DNA of 64,000 nt from Raphanus sativus (Eukaryota; Streptophyta; Magnoliopsida; Brassicales; Brassicaceae), in assembly GCF_000801105.2 (NCBI RefSeq), contig NC_079516.1, positions 20,683,043 to 20,747,042 on the forward strand. The letters run 5' to 3'. The position numbers were made by a program, and so were the translations under genes. The notes under the pieces were generated by a model that saw only the letters and a program-made list of their open reading frames with translations, did no database searches and was not told the DNA's origin. Shown here piece by piece: positions 1 to 11,300 of the stretch. Numbering within the stretch: the stretch's first letter is position 1; each line of letters begins with the position of its first letter.

Positions 1-840
1 TGCATAACTATATTAATAAATTTTATAAAAATATTAAATTTATGTATTATTTTATATTATTTATATTTTAAAAATATTCTTATTTTAAAAATTAATCTTA
101 CGGATTCAGATCCAGAATCAGATACTTGCAGGTATCATAATGTCTAGACGAATATCTGAAACCCTGATATCCAGAAGGCACATATCCAAATCCGAATACT
201 AAATCATGGATCCTTTCTACACCTAAATATATATATATATATATCACAAATTAAAAACAATATATATTTTTAAGAACTTAAAACAAACACCCGTTCGGAT
301 AAGCGGGTCAAACACTAGTAAACTTTTAATTCTAAACTAGAGTTATTACACTAACTATCTTACACTGTTCTCCTTTCTTATAGTGAACATTGTAGCATAC
401 ATTCAAGCGTACACCATACACCATACATGTACACCATAACCTACATTGAATAGTGTACACCAAAACATATACACCTAAGCGCACAACAACATGTACACTG
501 TCATGTTCAAGGAAAGGTAGACATTAAAGCTTTGATTTTGTTTGATTTATCTTGGAGGACAGACACAAACATATACAAAAAAAGTTTGACCAAGAATAAT
601 GGTTTCTTGTATCCCACAAAATCTTTGTTGTATAATAACTTACAAACATATTTTCTGAATTTACATTTATACTTTTATAAACATATATAATTTCTTGTTT
701 TGGTTAATGAGATTTTCTTGACAAAAATTGAAATTAGTTTAGCAGAGGACATAAAAATAGCAAAAGCTATAGGAACTTTGATAGAGTCTTGATACCGAGA
801 ACTCAATAAACTCTGTAACTTTGATTAAGAATCAATGAAA
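1..840. other. AT-rich intergenic DNA with a Helitron 3' end
   Basis: No convincing gene is seen. An (AT)n run lies at about 225-243, a short series of repeated acacca-type words at 410-490, and a Helitron-like terminus at 290-318 (listed separately). Frames are broken by stops throughout. Confidence 0.6.
290..318 (+). mobile_element. Helitron 3' terminus
   Basis: A GC-rich stem-loop (ACCCGTT / AAGCGGGT arms) is followed a few bases later by CTAG and then T, as Helitrons end (hairpin, CTRR, insertion before T). The 5' end is outside the window or decayed. Confidence 0.55.
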
Positions 841-1019
841 TAGCAGTAGCTTGAAGTACAATCTAGAATTACACTTTCATGATGAATGCAAATCTAGATC
901 ATCGTTCTCATAGCGAACGAGAGGTTCTGGTTCACATCACCAAGAACATACAACAACAAGCATAAAGAATTCAAATGAATGTAAAAGTTTATTTATCTTC
1001 AATCGTTAGCTCAAGTCTT

Positions 1020-1215
1020 CACTCATCGTTTCAGGAGCTAACGGCAAAGTCTCTAGTCGCACCAGAAGGTTCACCCAAGTCTTTTAAATCTTCAAACTCT
1101 CCTGCCATGTCATGACATCTCTTCCGTTTCTCATCTTGCGCACGTAAGCTTGATGGTACCTATCAATACTTCGCCCATCGAAACTAAAAGTTATATGAAT
1201 AGAATGTTTAGTTAA
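1020..1215 (-). other. Possible terminal-exon remnant, unidentified
   Basis: On the minus strand a TTTTAG acceptor-like site near 1191 is followed by an open frame beginning SFDGRSIDRYHQAYVRK and running about 32 codons to a stop near 1090. Another frame in the same stretch is also open, ending FAVSS. The local base composition is more gene-like than its surroundings. I do not recognise the product, and chance is a real alternative. Confidence 0.2.
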
Positions 1216-1697
1216 ATCAATCTAATCTCCATAACTTTTCTTGGACACTGAATCCGTGTTCCCTGTTGTAAACACCATATGTACGGTGGTGATTATACAT
1301 AATTGGATCTAGTGGACACTGAACCCGTAAACAAGTAACAATGCCAATTATTATACATGTACAATGGTAAAAACATAAATATGTATGGTAAATATAGACC
1401 AACTCTTTCATTGTAATTCTGTTTCGGTGAATATAGACCAAGTTATATGAATAGAATGTTTAATTAAATCATTAAAATTTCCATAACATTTCTTGGACAC
1501 TGAATCCGTGTTCCTTGCTTTAAACACCATTATTTGTACGGTGGTGATTATACATAATTGCGTCTAGTGGACACTGAATCCGTGTTCCGTGTTATAAACA
1601 CCATCATTTGTACGGTGGTGATTATACATAATTGCGTCTAGTGAACACTGAACCTGTAAACAATGAACAATTCCAATTACTCCACATTTTCTATATA
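1191..1697. repeat. Tandem duplication (about 250 bp units) with inner 80 bp repeats
   Basis: A segment beginning ttatatgaatagaatg at about 1191 recurs at about 1443, containing the words cactgaatccgtgttcc and tgtacggtggtgattatac. In the second copy the inner unit is itself repeated. The tail of the repeat (ttgtaattctgtttcggtg) appears at 1411-1433 and again at 3225-3243, beyond the element at 1698-3100. The second copy is therefore interrupted by that element. Confidence 0.7.
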
Positions 1698-3100
1698 GGT
1701 GCTGTTCGTTTGCTCACCTGGGTGATCCATTTGGGTGAAGATGCAAGTTGATGTTCGATTTATGCATTAAAATGCTACATCTAGATGGATCACCCAACTG
1801 CAATTATGAAAACTCACTTCAAATCTTCATCCAAATGATGGTGAGTCTTCATGGAGCATCTGGGTGAAGGTGAGTCTCTGGGTGAAGGTGAGTCTTCACC
1901 AAAATTTTAATATTTTTTTCCTCAAAACAAAAGAAAATTCCCAACAAAACCGAAAACGCAATTTCCTGTCAAAACCGAAAGCGCAATTTCCTGTCAAAAC
2001 CGAAAACACAATTTCCCGCCAAAACCGGGAAAACATAATTTTTCGGCAAAACTAGAAAACGCAATATCCCACCAAAATAGGAAAATCACAATTTTTCGTC
2101 AAAACCGAAAACGCAATTTCCTGCTAAAACCGGAAAAACGCAATATCCCGCCAAAACCGGAAAACGCGATTTCTCGCTAAAAACCGGAAAAAAATACTTT
2201 AACGCCAAAACCGAGAAAATGAAATTTCCCGCCAAAACCGGAAAAACATAATTTCCTGCAAAAATCAAAAATGCCATTCCCCATCAAAACCGGAAAACAT
2301 AATTTCTCGTCAAAATCGGTCAATTTCCTGCCGAAACCGAAATAAACCAAATTTACCGCCGAAACCGAAAAACGCAATTTCTCGTCAAAAACGGAAAACT
2401 CAATTTCCGGCCAAAATGGGAAACCGTAATTTCCTGCCAAAACCGAAAACGCAATTTCCCGCCAAACTCGAAAAACGCAATTTCTCCTCAAAACCGGAAA
2501 AATGCAATTTCCCGTCAAAATCAGAAAACGCAATTTACCGCCAAAAATGAGAAAACACAATTTTCCTCCAAAAACAGAAAACACAATTTCCTGCCAAAAC
2601 CGAGAAAACGCAATTTCCGCCAAAACCGGAAAAACACAATTTCTCGTCAAAACCGGAAAAATATAATTTCCGCCAAAACCAAGAAAACGCAATATCCCTC
2701 CAAAACTGGAAAATGCAATTTTCTGCCAAAACAGGAAAAACGCAATTTCCCGCCAAAACCGAAAAACGCAATTTCCCGCTAAAACTGAAAAACGCAATTT
2801 CTGGCCAAAACATGAAAAACGTTATTTCCCGCTAAAACGGTAAAACGCATTTTCCTACTAAAACGATAAAACGCATTTTTCTGCTAAAACGCTAAAAACG
2901 TAATTTTTCGTCAAAATAAGTTCATCTCGATGTAGATGCAAGTTGAAAAAAAAAAGCAAACAAACATAGTTGCATTTAGATGATTCATCTGGATGGATAA
3001 ACGAAATGCAGAGATGAACAACACCAAGGTGGAGCATTTGGATAAGGCATCCATATGGACCATCTGGATGCATATTTTAGATGTACAAATGAACAGGGTC
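1698..3100. mobile_element. Non-autonomous DNA transposon carrying a minisatellite
   Basis: The ends are imperfect inverted repeats: left GGTGCTGTTCGTTTG, right (reverse complement) GACCCTGTTCATTTG. The subterminal parts also contain related words (gatgcaagttga at 1740-1752 and 2935-2947). There is no transposase frame. The flanks share only a short ATA, so the target duplication is unresolved. The TIR style resembles PIF/Harbinger or hAT ends. It interrupts a tandem duplicate, which supports insertion. About 1 kb of the interior is the minisatellite at 1921-2920. Confidence 0.5.
1921..2920. repeat. Minisatellite array 1 (about 22-27 bp unit, E2F-like core)
   Basis: About 40 degenerate tandem units of the type aatttcccgccaaaaccgg-aaaacgc. 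At least four contain exact TTTCCCGCCAAA, and several more differ by one base or indel. The reverse complement of the unit matches array 2 at 40396-41170. Because the unit is often a multiple of three without stops, long low-complexity frames arise on the minus strand (2177-2797). These repeat FWREIAFSVLAGN-like words and are not treated as genes. Confidence 0.9.
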
Positions 3101-3299
3101 ATATTCTATTTATTTACACATAAAATCATGTCTGTTTATTGTAATGGCGTTTCAAGTTTACTTTACATAACGTGCACAATGGTAAAAACATAATATGTAT
3201 GGTGAATATAGAACAAGTCTTTCATTGTAATTCTGTTTCGGTGTTGTCCACTGTCCAGCTGTTTCACTAGTCAAACGAGTTTTGTCTACGACTGCTGTA

Positions 3300-3713
3300 A
3301 CACTTACCGGCTGAGCCAAAGACGATAACAGTGGCGGCTACAAATGGCATATGTCTGTTATTATATAATTTCCTGAATACAAAGCGTTTTAAGTTTTCCA
3401 TAAACCAGAAAATTAACTATAACGGTTACAATTTATTGTACTTAAATTTTTTAAAACACTTAAAAATATAAACTCTATCGTGTTCTTGAAAAGAATATTA
3501 TTGGTATATTCCCTAATTAATAATGATTACTAATATAAACTCTAGCAAATCTTAGCAACTTCGATGTCAATCAATCATTAACTACAAAAAAAACACAACC
3601 ATTTCCTGCACGCAATATATGGAATACAAAATATACACTTCAAAGATATTTATCACGATTAATATAAATTTAACTTGGCCAAAAAATCATATGAATTAAA
3701 TGCAAACCGTTGG
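3300..3713. other. Gene-free AT-rich stretch
   Basis: No coding or repeat structure is recognised here apart from the target site of the retroposon that begins at 3729. Confidence 0.5.
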
Positions 3714-3728
3714 AAAAAAGGAACATAG

Positions 3729-4863
3729 ATTTTTAACGCTAATTGTATTCAATAATAAATTTAATGCTAATTGTATTCGCCATAGCCGCTTCGTGCGGTC
3801 GCCGGATACGCCTTTCATTTTCATATCCGGTGTTGCTCTCTTCAGATCTAGAGGTTTCTGGCGATTGGAGCTGCTTGAGGACGACCTATTTCTTTGTCGT
3901 GTTCGTCCTCTGTTTCTTGTTGCAGACTCTCCGATTGGATTTCTCTGTTCCATGCAATTTTGATCTTAGTGTGGTGGCACGCTTGCTATCCCCTCTCATG
4001 CCCAGTTTTCCTTCCGGTGTAACAGCTAGTAGTTCGTTGGGCCTCATGGATAGGTTGGGGTTCTAGGTTTCACTATTCGCGTAAGATATGTGCTCTCTAT
4101 TGGTTTGAGGTTCCTATGTTGGTTCTCTGAGAGTTACTGGCTTCTAGTGGAGCGATGGTTTTGTTGTTCATTTCCGGTTCCTTGTGGAGCTACGGCTTTT
4201 GAGTGTTTTGTTGACTCTCTCCTGCATCTTTCTGATAGCAAGTTTGTTACATTCTCTTCTTAATAAGTTAATGTCCACTGTAACAGGAATTGGTCTTTTA
4301 GTGATGGATCTCAAAATTGTGTTCTTTTCAAGCCACTACTGTGGATAAAAAAGGAACCAGTTTCAAAGATCCCAATTTGTGTTTTATCAATCTGGACCCT
4401 AATTTTGGATATTCGATATCAAGAGCAAATGGCACATAATTTCATCATCTCTGCGGCCTCATTTGTTCATGCTTAAGATGCTGTACCTGTTGCATTGTTC
4501 ATGCTTAAAACAGGGCATGAACTTTTTAGTTCATCGCTAATAGTGTCACAAGTGGTCACTGCGTATCTTGCGACGGCTTGTCCTCAATGGCTTGGCCTCT
4601 CTATGAGAAGAGGCATCCAGTGATGGTTTACAGTCACATGGATGTGGAGCTGTGGATATTATGTTCTCCATGCAGCTATCCTTCACTTCTTCAGTTTACT
4701 GGTCTTTGATACGGCACCTAATGGTGTTTACTTTTTAGCCTTTAATTTCTAATTTATTTATTATGTTTTTTTTATTTTCCCCCAATCCTCTGTTTGTGAG
4801 GTGTGTGCCTCTTAGGGGGCTGTTTTGTTAAACTCTTTTTATTATTGAATACAATTAGCGTTA
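3729..4863 (+). mobile_element. LINE-like retroposon, 5' truncated, with inverted 5' piece
   Basis: The insert is flanked by the 15 bp direct repeat AAAAAAGGAACATAG (3714-3728 and 4864-4878). The 3' end (tttttattattgaatacaattagcgtt) abuts an A run, so the orientation is plus. The first 25-30 bp are the reverse complement of the 3' end, and a shorter piece (gctaattgtattc) is then repeated at 3768-3780. This fits a twin-primed or inverted 5' end. The interior looks like LINE untranslated or 3' sequence. No intact protein is seen, so the exact family is unknown. Confidence 0.65.
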
Positions 4864-5062
4864 AAAAAAGGAACATAGAGGTTAAAAATCTCTTTTTAAT
4901 GGTAGCTAAATATGCATAATTTTAGGAACAGAAACTTGGTCGAATATTAGGATATCTTGAGATAGGGTTACGATATAGCCGACATTACCAAAACCCTATA
5001 TCTATCAACGTCCCTTCTTCTCTTCCTAAACAAACCACTACCATCAAACACATCTCACGTCT

Positions 5063-5470
5063 ATGGCGTCAAATATGCAAATCACAAATCGGTTGCATCT
5101 ACTCTGAAAAAGCTGCGATGATTAAGGATTCGAGGGCTTGGAGATCAAATTGGTATGTGCATGTCAAGGTGCTACTCACTTGGAAACAATGTAATATGGT
5201 ATCCGGTGAAACCATGAAAATCATTTTGGCTGATGAGAATGTAAGGTTTCTTATCATTTATGTTTCTCCTATTAATTTAAATTGTTTCTCCTGTTCAAAC
5301 AATTCTCATGGTTTCTCTAACGTGTAACAAGGACATAAACTTCATGCAACATGCAAGCAGACTTACATGGAGAGTCAAGGAAGTCTGCTTCCGGTTGGAG
5401 TATGATTATTGGCCATGAGAATCTTATTATGTTTCCATCTTTACAATGTTCTGATTTCGATTTTTCTTAC
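5063..5470 (+). pseudogene. Replication protein A 70 kDa-like (RPA1/DUF223) fragment
   Basis: The open stretch from 5063 to 5240 reads WYVHVKVLLTWKQCNM followed by SGETMKIILADEN. This is the pattern of the first OB fold of plant RPA1-like/DUF223 proteins, which bind single-stranded DNA. It ends at a GTAAGG donor (5241). After a short intron, 5332 onward reads HKLHATCKQTYMESQGSLLP, the next RPA1-like block, before a stop near 5400. Only this N-terminal part remains. It lies about 650 bp upstream of a Helitron 3' end on the same strand. Autonomous plant Helitrons often carry RPA1-like genes, so it may be Helitron cargo. A host RPA relic is the alternative. Confidence 0.55.
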
Positions 5471-5547
5471 AAAGAGTTAAAGAAATGTGATTTTCACCAT
5501 CAAAACAAAGCTTTTGGAGTCGCAAATTATTCGTCAGTAAAGAGATG

Positions 5548-5587
5548 ACTGTTTCTTTTGTCAAAAAAAAACAGAGACACTGTTTCT
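5548..5587. repeat. Micro-retroposon with imperfect target repeat
   Basis: The 9 bp ACTGTTTCT (5548-5556 and 5579-5587) flanks a short piece with gtc plus an A run. The flanking similarity extends a few bases with mismatches. Confidence 0.35.
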
Positions 5588-6079
5588 AGATCTCTCTTTT
5601 CTTTTCTTTTTTCTGTTTTTCCTTTTTTTACTTGAGAAAATGGTGACGGTCACTTTTAGATAACCTAAATTTTGCTGTGTTGGGCCAAGTCATCCAATTC
5701 ATGTTGGATATATTATTCTTTTTCGTAAAACCTATAAAGTTGGGTAATTTCTTTTGGACCAATCAAGAGCCAATATTTATTTCCTATAGTGTTAGATGTA
5801 AAATTATAAATAAAATCACTGTATTTTGTTACTTAATAACAAACTTAATTGATTTGAAACAAATCCATATACTTTTAAAGTTATAAATTAGCCAATAATA
5901 TATATATATATATATATAAAATAAATTGGCATTCGATTATATATTATTATTGTTATATCTCAGTACTTATCATTCTAAAACATATAAGAAACTACTACAC
6001 ATAACAAAAATACATTTTTTTATTATAAATATGCATGTTATAAAAAAATATGTTACTAAATAATATATTTCAAAAGGAA

Positions 6080-6115
6080 ACAAACCACGCTTTCAAAGCG
6101 CGGATCAAAATCTAG
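6080..6115 (+). mobile_element. Helitron 3' terminus
   Basis: A hairpin (ccacgctttcaaagcgcgg) is followed by atcaaaatCTAG and then T. This is the common Brassicaceae Helitron end. The 5' end was not located. Confidence 0.6.
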
Positions 6116-6118
6116 TCG

Positions 6119-6600
6119 TAACTTAAATTTTAATATGGGTGCTAATTTGGGAGTGGTCTCATCAGTGCCATCGTCTACTAATAAAGTTTTTGAAACGTAA
6201 GCTTATTTACAAAATTATTATTTAATATTATCTTCTTTTTTGGTCAATTTATTTAATATGATCTATTAACTGGTAAAATATTTTTTTTAAAAGTTGAAAT
6301 AAACTGAACATGGAATATACTAGTATTTTGTAACTTTCTTTGCTATAAACAAAACTCAAATTTTAATATGGGTGCTAATTTGCTATAATAAAATTTGTTA
6401 AACATAAGCTTAGGCCTACTGTTGTATATAAAGCATACGGATTTACAAAATAATTATTCAATATGACTTATCGGTAAAATAATGTTTTGAAAAGTTGTAA
6501 TAACTTGTACATGGATTACTACTAATATTGTTATAACTTTTTGCTATATTTTCTTTTTTGGACAATAACTTTTTGCTATAATAAAAACTTAAATTTAAAT
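6119..6600. repeat. Tandem duplication, about 235 bp
   Basis: The stretch starting aaattttaatatgggtgcta at 6124 recurs at about 6358. Similar order follows in both copies (tttacaaaat, ggtaaaat, acatgga, tttgctata). The second copy contains a micro-retroposon at 6549-6564. Confidence 0.6.
6533..6580. repeat. Micro-retroposon with 16 bp target duplication
   Basis: ATAACTTTTTGCTATA occurs at 6533-6548 and 6565-6580. It flanks 16 bp (ttttcttttttggaca), which read on the minus strand as TGTCC followed by an A-rich tail. Confidence 0.6.
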
Positions 6601-8200
6601 CTTGGGCTTATTGGCCCAATAACCCAAAACAAAAATTAAATTTTTAGCAAGAAGTTAGAAAAAGATAGGAAGAGAAAAAAATGAGAGAAAGAATGTTTCT
6701 GGTTAGATAGTGAGTTTTTTTTTTATAGTTATAGAGTGCAATTCCCTTAAATATTTATGGGTTTTTTTAGGGAATAACCAAAAAAAAATAGAAATTAGAT
6801 TTTTAGAGAGATTGAAGAGAAAAGAGGAGAGAGGGTGGGATTTTAGATAGATTGTGAATTATGGTTTTTTTTAGGTTATTAAGCCCAATTTCCCAATATT
6901 TATCCACATTTAAGAAAACGCAATCAATTCATTTTTCCTCTGTCATATTTTTAATAAAGTAATTATTGTGATAAAACTAATTTACTATTAATATCATTGA
7001 TTGTAAACCGCCAAATATTTTTTGTGAAATAAATTTAAATAAACAATTTTATATTAAATAATATTTATCTGTACGTTACCATTTTATAAACTAAACATAA
7101 AACAATAAAATCCTCTTCGTAAATTTTTAATCAAAAAAAGATTAGTTTAAAAGTTATTAGAACAATTAAGTAAAAGTATTAAGTAAAAGTAGATATTATT
7201 TTATTTGTCTTATGGCATTAAAAAAACTAATGTTCTGCTCTGGGTCCCCTCATGCAAAATTAGTAGTTGTACTATACATTTAAAAGAAATTAATAAACAC
7301 CCGCAATTTACAACATTTAGTGTAGCATTACAGCATTTAAAGCCTTCACCTAAATAAGACTACAAGTTGCATTTCACTAATCGATCCATGTGATAATTCA
7401 TCCAAATAGATAGTTTCCGTTTTATGGTAACAGGGCAGTTTCTATTTTAGTGTTATCAGTACTTTTTCCTTAAACTAAACTTTGTTTTGCGATTTTTTTT
7501 TTTGGTTCAGTAAAAGGAAATATATCTTCAAGAAATTAGTACTACTATCATAATTATTTGATGGGACTACTTCCATTTCTCTTCGGTTCTTGATTACATT
7601 TTCCTTTTGAAATATAGAAAATAGAATCCTTACAATGTGTTCTGTGGATTGTTTGGTTTGGATCGAGCCTTCGGTTCAGAATCAGTTTTGGATATAAATT
7701 AACTTAAATATACTATATATTTTAGTAATTTGCGACTGAACAGAAATAAAGCTCTTGTGAGGAAGACGAAGTTGAGAGACTTTGGAAAGTAGTGAATATT
7801 GACAAAAAAAAGGAAACTATTGAATAGTTTCTTTTGATTAAATGTCAATATACAAGTGATTATATACAAATTTTATCTGGTACAAACCGGTTCTAACTAA
7901 ACCGAAGTCTAATGTCTAAACCACATTCTGGTATCTAATAATATTATACCATGTTTATTATAAGACATAAAATGTTTTTGACATGATGGAAACTATGATT
8001 TCTAATATTTATATCTAGATGTAAATGTTTTTTATATAAATACTTCTGAGGAGGAATTTAGTTACAGATTTGCCTCGATCTTGACAATACTAGTTTATTT
8101 GAGCATGAAACTGAAAATTTAAACTGATTTAGTTTACTTTATTGAGCAAATTTTTGATTCAATTATAATATTTATTTGGTTGGATCAATTAAAAAGTAGT
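6601..8200. other. Gene-free region upstream of GDSL lipase 1
   Basis: The DNA is AT-rich. Two similar purine-rich stretches at 6650-6720 and 6780-6860 (agagagaa...gatagattgtga) suggest a short duplication. No gene is recognised. Confidence 0.5.
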
Positions 8201-8207
8201 ATACACC

Positions 8208-8218
8208 CCTTATAAATA
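8208..8218 (+). promoter_or_regulatory. TATA box of GDSL lipase 1
   Basis: CTTATAAATAC lies about 90 bp upstream of the start codon at 8304, a normal distance for a plant TATA box and short leader. Confidence 0.5.
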
Positions 8219-8303
8219 CGATCGGATATTTTATTATGTTATGTGCTTACACTAGAAGGTGTCAACCAAACTTCTCATTTGTCTCCCTCCAAACGTTCAC
8301 AAC

Positions 8304-11300
8304 ATGAGAAGTCATCACACGCATTCTTCGTTTTCCTTATCCTTCATCTTCTTTATGTTCCTATTCTTCAATATCTTCTCATTCTCCACACCAAAACTCG
8401 AACCGGTAAATCCTGGTCCAGTCGGATCATACCATAAACGTAAACAACCAGTCTCAGCTATTCTGGTTTTTGGAGATTCAACCGTGGATCCTGGGAATAA
8501 CAACTACATCGAAACAGCATTCAAGTGTAACTTTCCTCCTTATGGACTCGATTTCAAAAACAGCATTCCCACCGGTAGATTTTGTAATGGTCGACTGGTG
8601 ACAGATTTCGTCGGTTAGTATTCATATACTATTTATTTGTTTTACTGAAATATCGTGATTGTATAATGAATCTTTAACATCATATGTACAGGTTCATACA
8701 TCGGGGTGAAAGAATTTGTGCCGGCATATTTGGACCCAAATCTTGGAATAAATGACCTAATGAGTGGAGTTAGCTTTGCTTCAGCTGGTTCTGGATTTGA
8801 TCCCCTCACTCCAACCATTGGTGTTAGTATCCACTATCCAGTCTCTTCTCTATCTTTTCATTTTGTTTTAGAACAGATTAACAAACAAACGATATTTATT
8901 ATATTTGGGTCTTTATGGTCCTATAACTATTTTGGTGCTGATCAGACTTCCAAACGGAGATATATATTACGTTTCAAATCTAGATCTAAGATACGTTTTC
9001 GAAGAACTATAAATTTAGGATTATCAATGATGCATAAATATACAACTTTCTTTGTTCTATATGAAATATTACATTCTTCAATATTCGAGGAATATATTTC
9101 TATATGCCATATGAACAAAACCAATCATTTAATTGTTGGGCCAATTTCATTTAATTCTAAGATTAAAAATTTGAAATCTCATAAATTTTTATGTAAAAAA
9201 GCTAGTGTTTATTCACGGGCCGGTAGGTTCGAGAATGCGACAAAGAAAACTGAAACTAATAATCACCATCTTAAATCAATCATTATTATTTTTTGGTCAA
9301 ATAAAATCATTATTTAACGACAAAAAGATAGCGAGTTTTGGCATTTTTATCTAGGTACCGCACCGGATACCAATATCCAAAAATTATCGCGAGTAGACTC
9401 GTTGAAGCCAAATAAAACGAGTTAAAATTTTGGCCCTCAGCTCTCGTGATTTATTAATATTGGTCATCTTTGAGTCTTTTCGTCTCCACATAGGAGTTCT
9501 ATCTATGGCCAGCTCGAGTTGTTATTTTAAGAACTAACCATTAAGAAATCAACTATACACCTAGCCGTTTTAGCCTTTTATGTTTAACTTAGAATTTAAA
9601 AAGTAATATAACAATTTGAATTTTTATTATATTTTTTTGTCAAGACCAAAGAAATTTGGAAAGTAAAGTTGGAAAACAAAATATGGAAAAGCACATAAAA
9701 GCAGTGCCGTGCCAAGAGTTTTGGGGACCTAAAGCAAATTTGAAAAATAAATTTATTTGTAGTTATGTTAAGAAAACAATATATCGTGACTAATCATGTC
9801 AACCATATACATAAGTCTAATGTTTAAAAAAAAATTATTACATATATGTATAGTCATGCTTACATAAGATAGGAGAAAAGAACTGAAAATATTAAGAGAT
9901 TTGGTCGAATGCATGTGGAGTGCATCTTTGAAAAACGGTTAAACCACTGAGTTAGATGTGACTTTTGTTATTTAGGAGCCCCAAATATATCTAGTTTAAA
10001 TGGGGGCCTCAGGCAAATGCCTTTTTCAATGAACTGTAGGCACGCCTCTGCATAAAAGAAGCTATATTTTGTGTTAGTGCAGGAACCAACGACTTCATCA
10101 TTTTTCAATTCCAAAATTTTCTTCTTATTATTTAAAATACGATAAAATATACCAATTTAACATTTTCATTGCAAGTAAAATTGCTAATTAATAATTATAG
10201 TGATTTGGACTCAAATACTGCAATTATTCATTCCAACTCAACAATTATATTAGTGTACTGTTAGCTAATGAAAAATTATATAGTTTGTAGTTATAATATT
10301 TATATGAATAATTAAATATATTTTAAAATCCAAATATATTAAGAATTAACTTCAATATTAAGTCTGTGTTAATTATTTATTTTATTTATTTTTACGATAC
10401 ATATATAATTTCCCATAAATAAAATATTCAATTTCAATCTATCAGTAATTAAAAACAATATTGATGATTTGATATATCCCATATCCAGTATTTATACTAT
10501 TAATAATACATTGATATGATTAGAAGATGATGTAATAATGTTCAAACGAACAACATGAGCATTTAGATGAATTGTCTAAACACAAAGTTTGCATTTAGAT
10601 GCATTGTCGAAACACAAAAAACGAATAGAACCATATTAAAATAAGGGTTCTAAACGGTGAAAGTGATATATATTTCGGATATTTTTCTTTTGCTTTTCAA
10701 TCTTTTTTAATAATTAATATATTGTGTATTGTTGCTTTCATTGGTGGGGCGGTAGAACGTGATAGACATACCAACTCAACTGGAGCATTTCAGAGAATAC
10801 AAGAGAAAATTGGAGAGTAAAATTGGAAAACAAAATATGGAAAAACACATAAAAGAAGCTATATTTTGTGTCAGTGCAGGAACCAACGATTTCGTCATAA
10901 ACTATTTTTTGGTTCCAATTCGAAGGAAAAGTTTCACTATTGAAGCTTATCAGCAATTCGTTACTTACAATCTCAAGCAACTTATCCAGGTAATTATATT
11001 TTTACTTTTTGTAAATGTTTTCCATTTTGGATGTTTAATATCGAATTTTCTTTAGTTGTAATAATAATTTGTAGATTTTGGCAACAAAAAGATAGAAATT
11101 AATTTTGGGTGGTGTATCGGTATATGCTTGATTTATAATTAAATAAAACACGTTGTGGTATTATAAAATGTCAATAATTAAACAAGAAATATCTGACCAT
11201 TGTTTTCATAAAATGTCAAAATATTACAAATACTAGGTTTGTGAGAGGTTCATAAAGGTTTAGTTAGGATTCTAAAAATCAAAAATCCCTTCCCAAATGG

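Noticed and set aside
2177..2813. Long minus-strand frames over array 1
   Set aside because: They are translations of a tandem repeat with period near a multiple of three; composition is low complexity and there are no splice or start signals.
1921..2920. Possible CRISPR-like direct repeats
   Set aside because: Repeats are adjacent and degenerate with no unique spacers, and the genome is a plant.
3700..4066. Overlapping frames at the start of the retroposon
   Set aside because: They cross the inserted 5' junction and resemble no protein I know; likely untranslated LINE sequence.
9660..10112. Alternative exon 3 of GDSL lipase 1
   Set aside because: It lacks splice sites and frame and is split by a hAT element, so it is better read as a dead duplicate.
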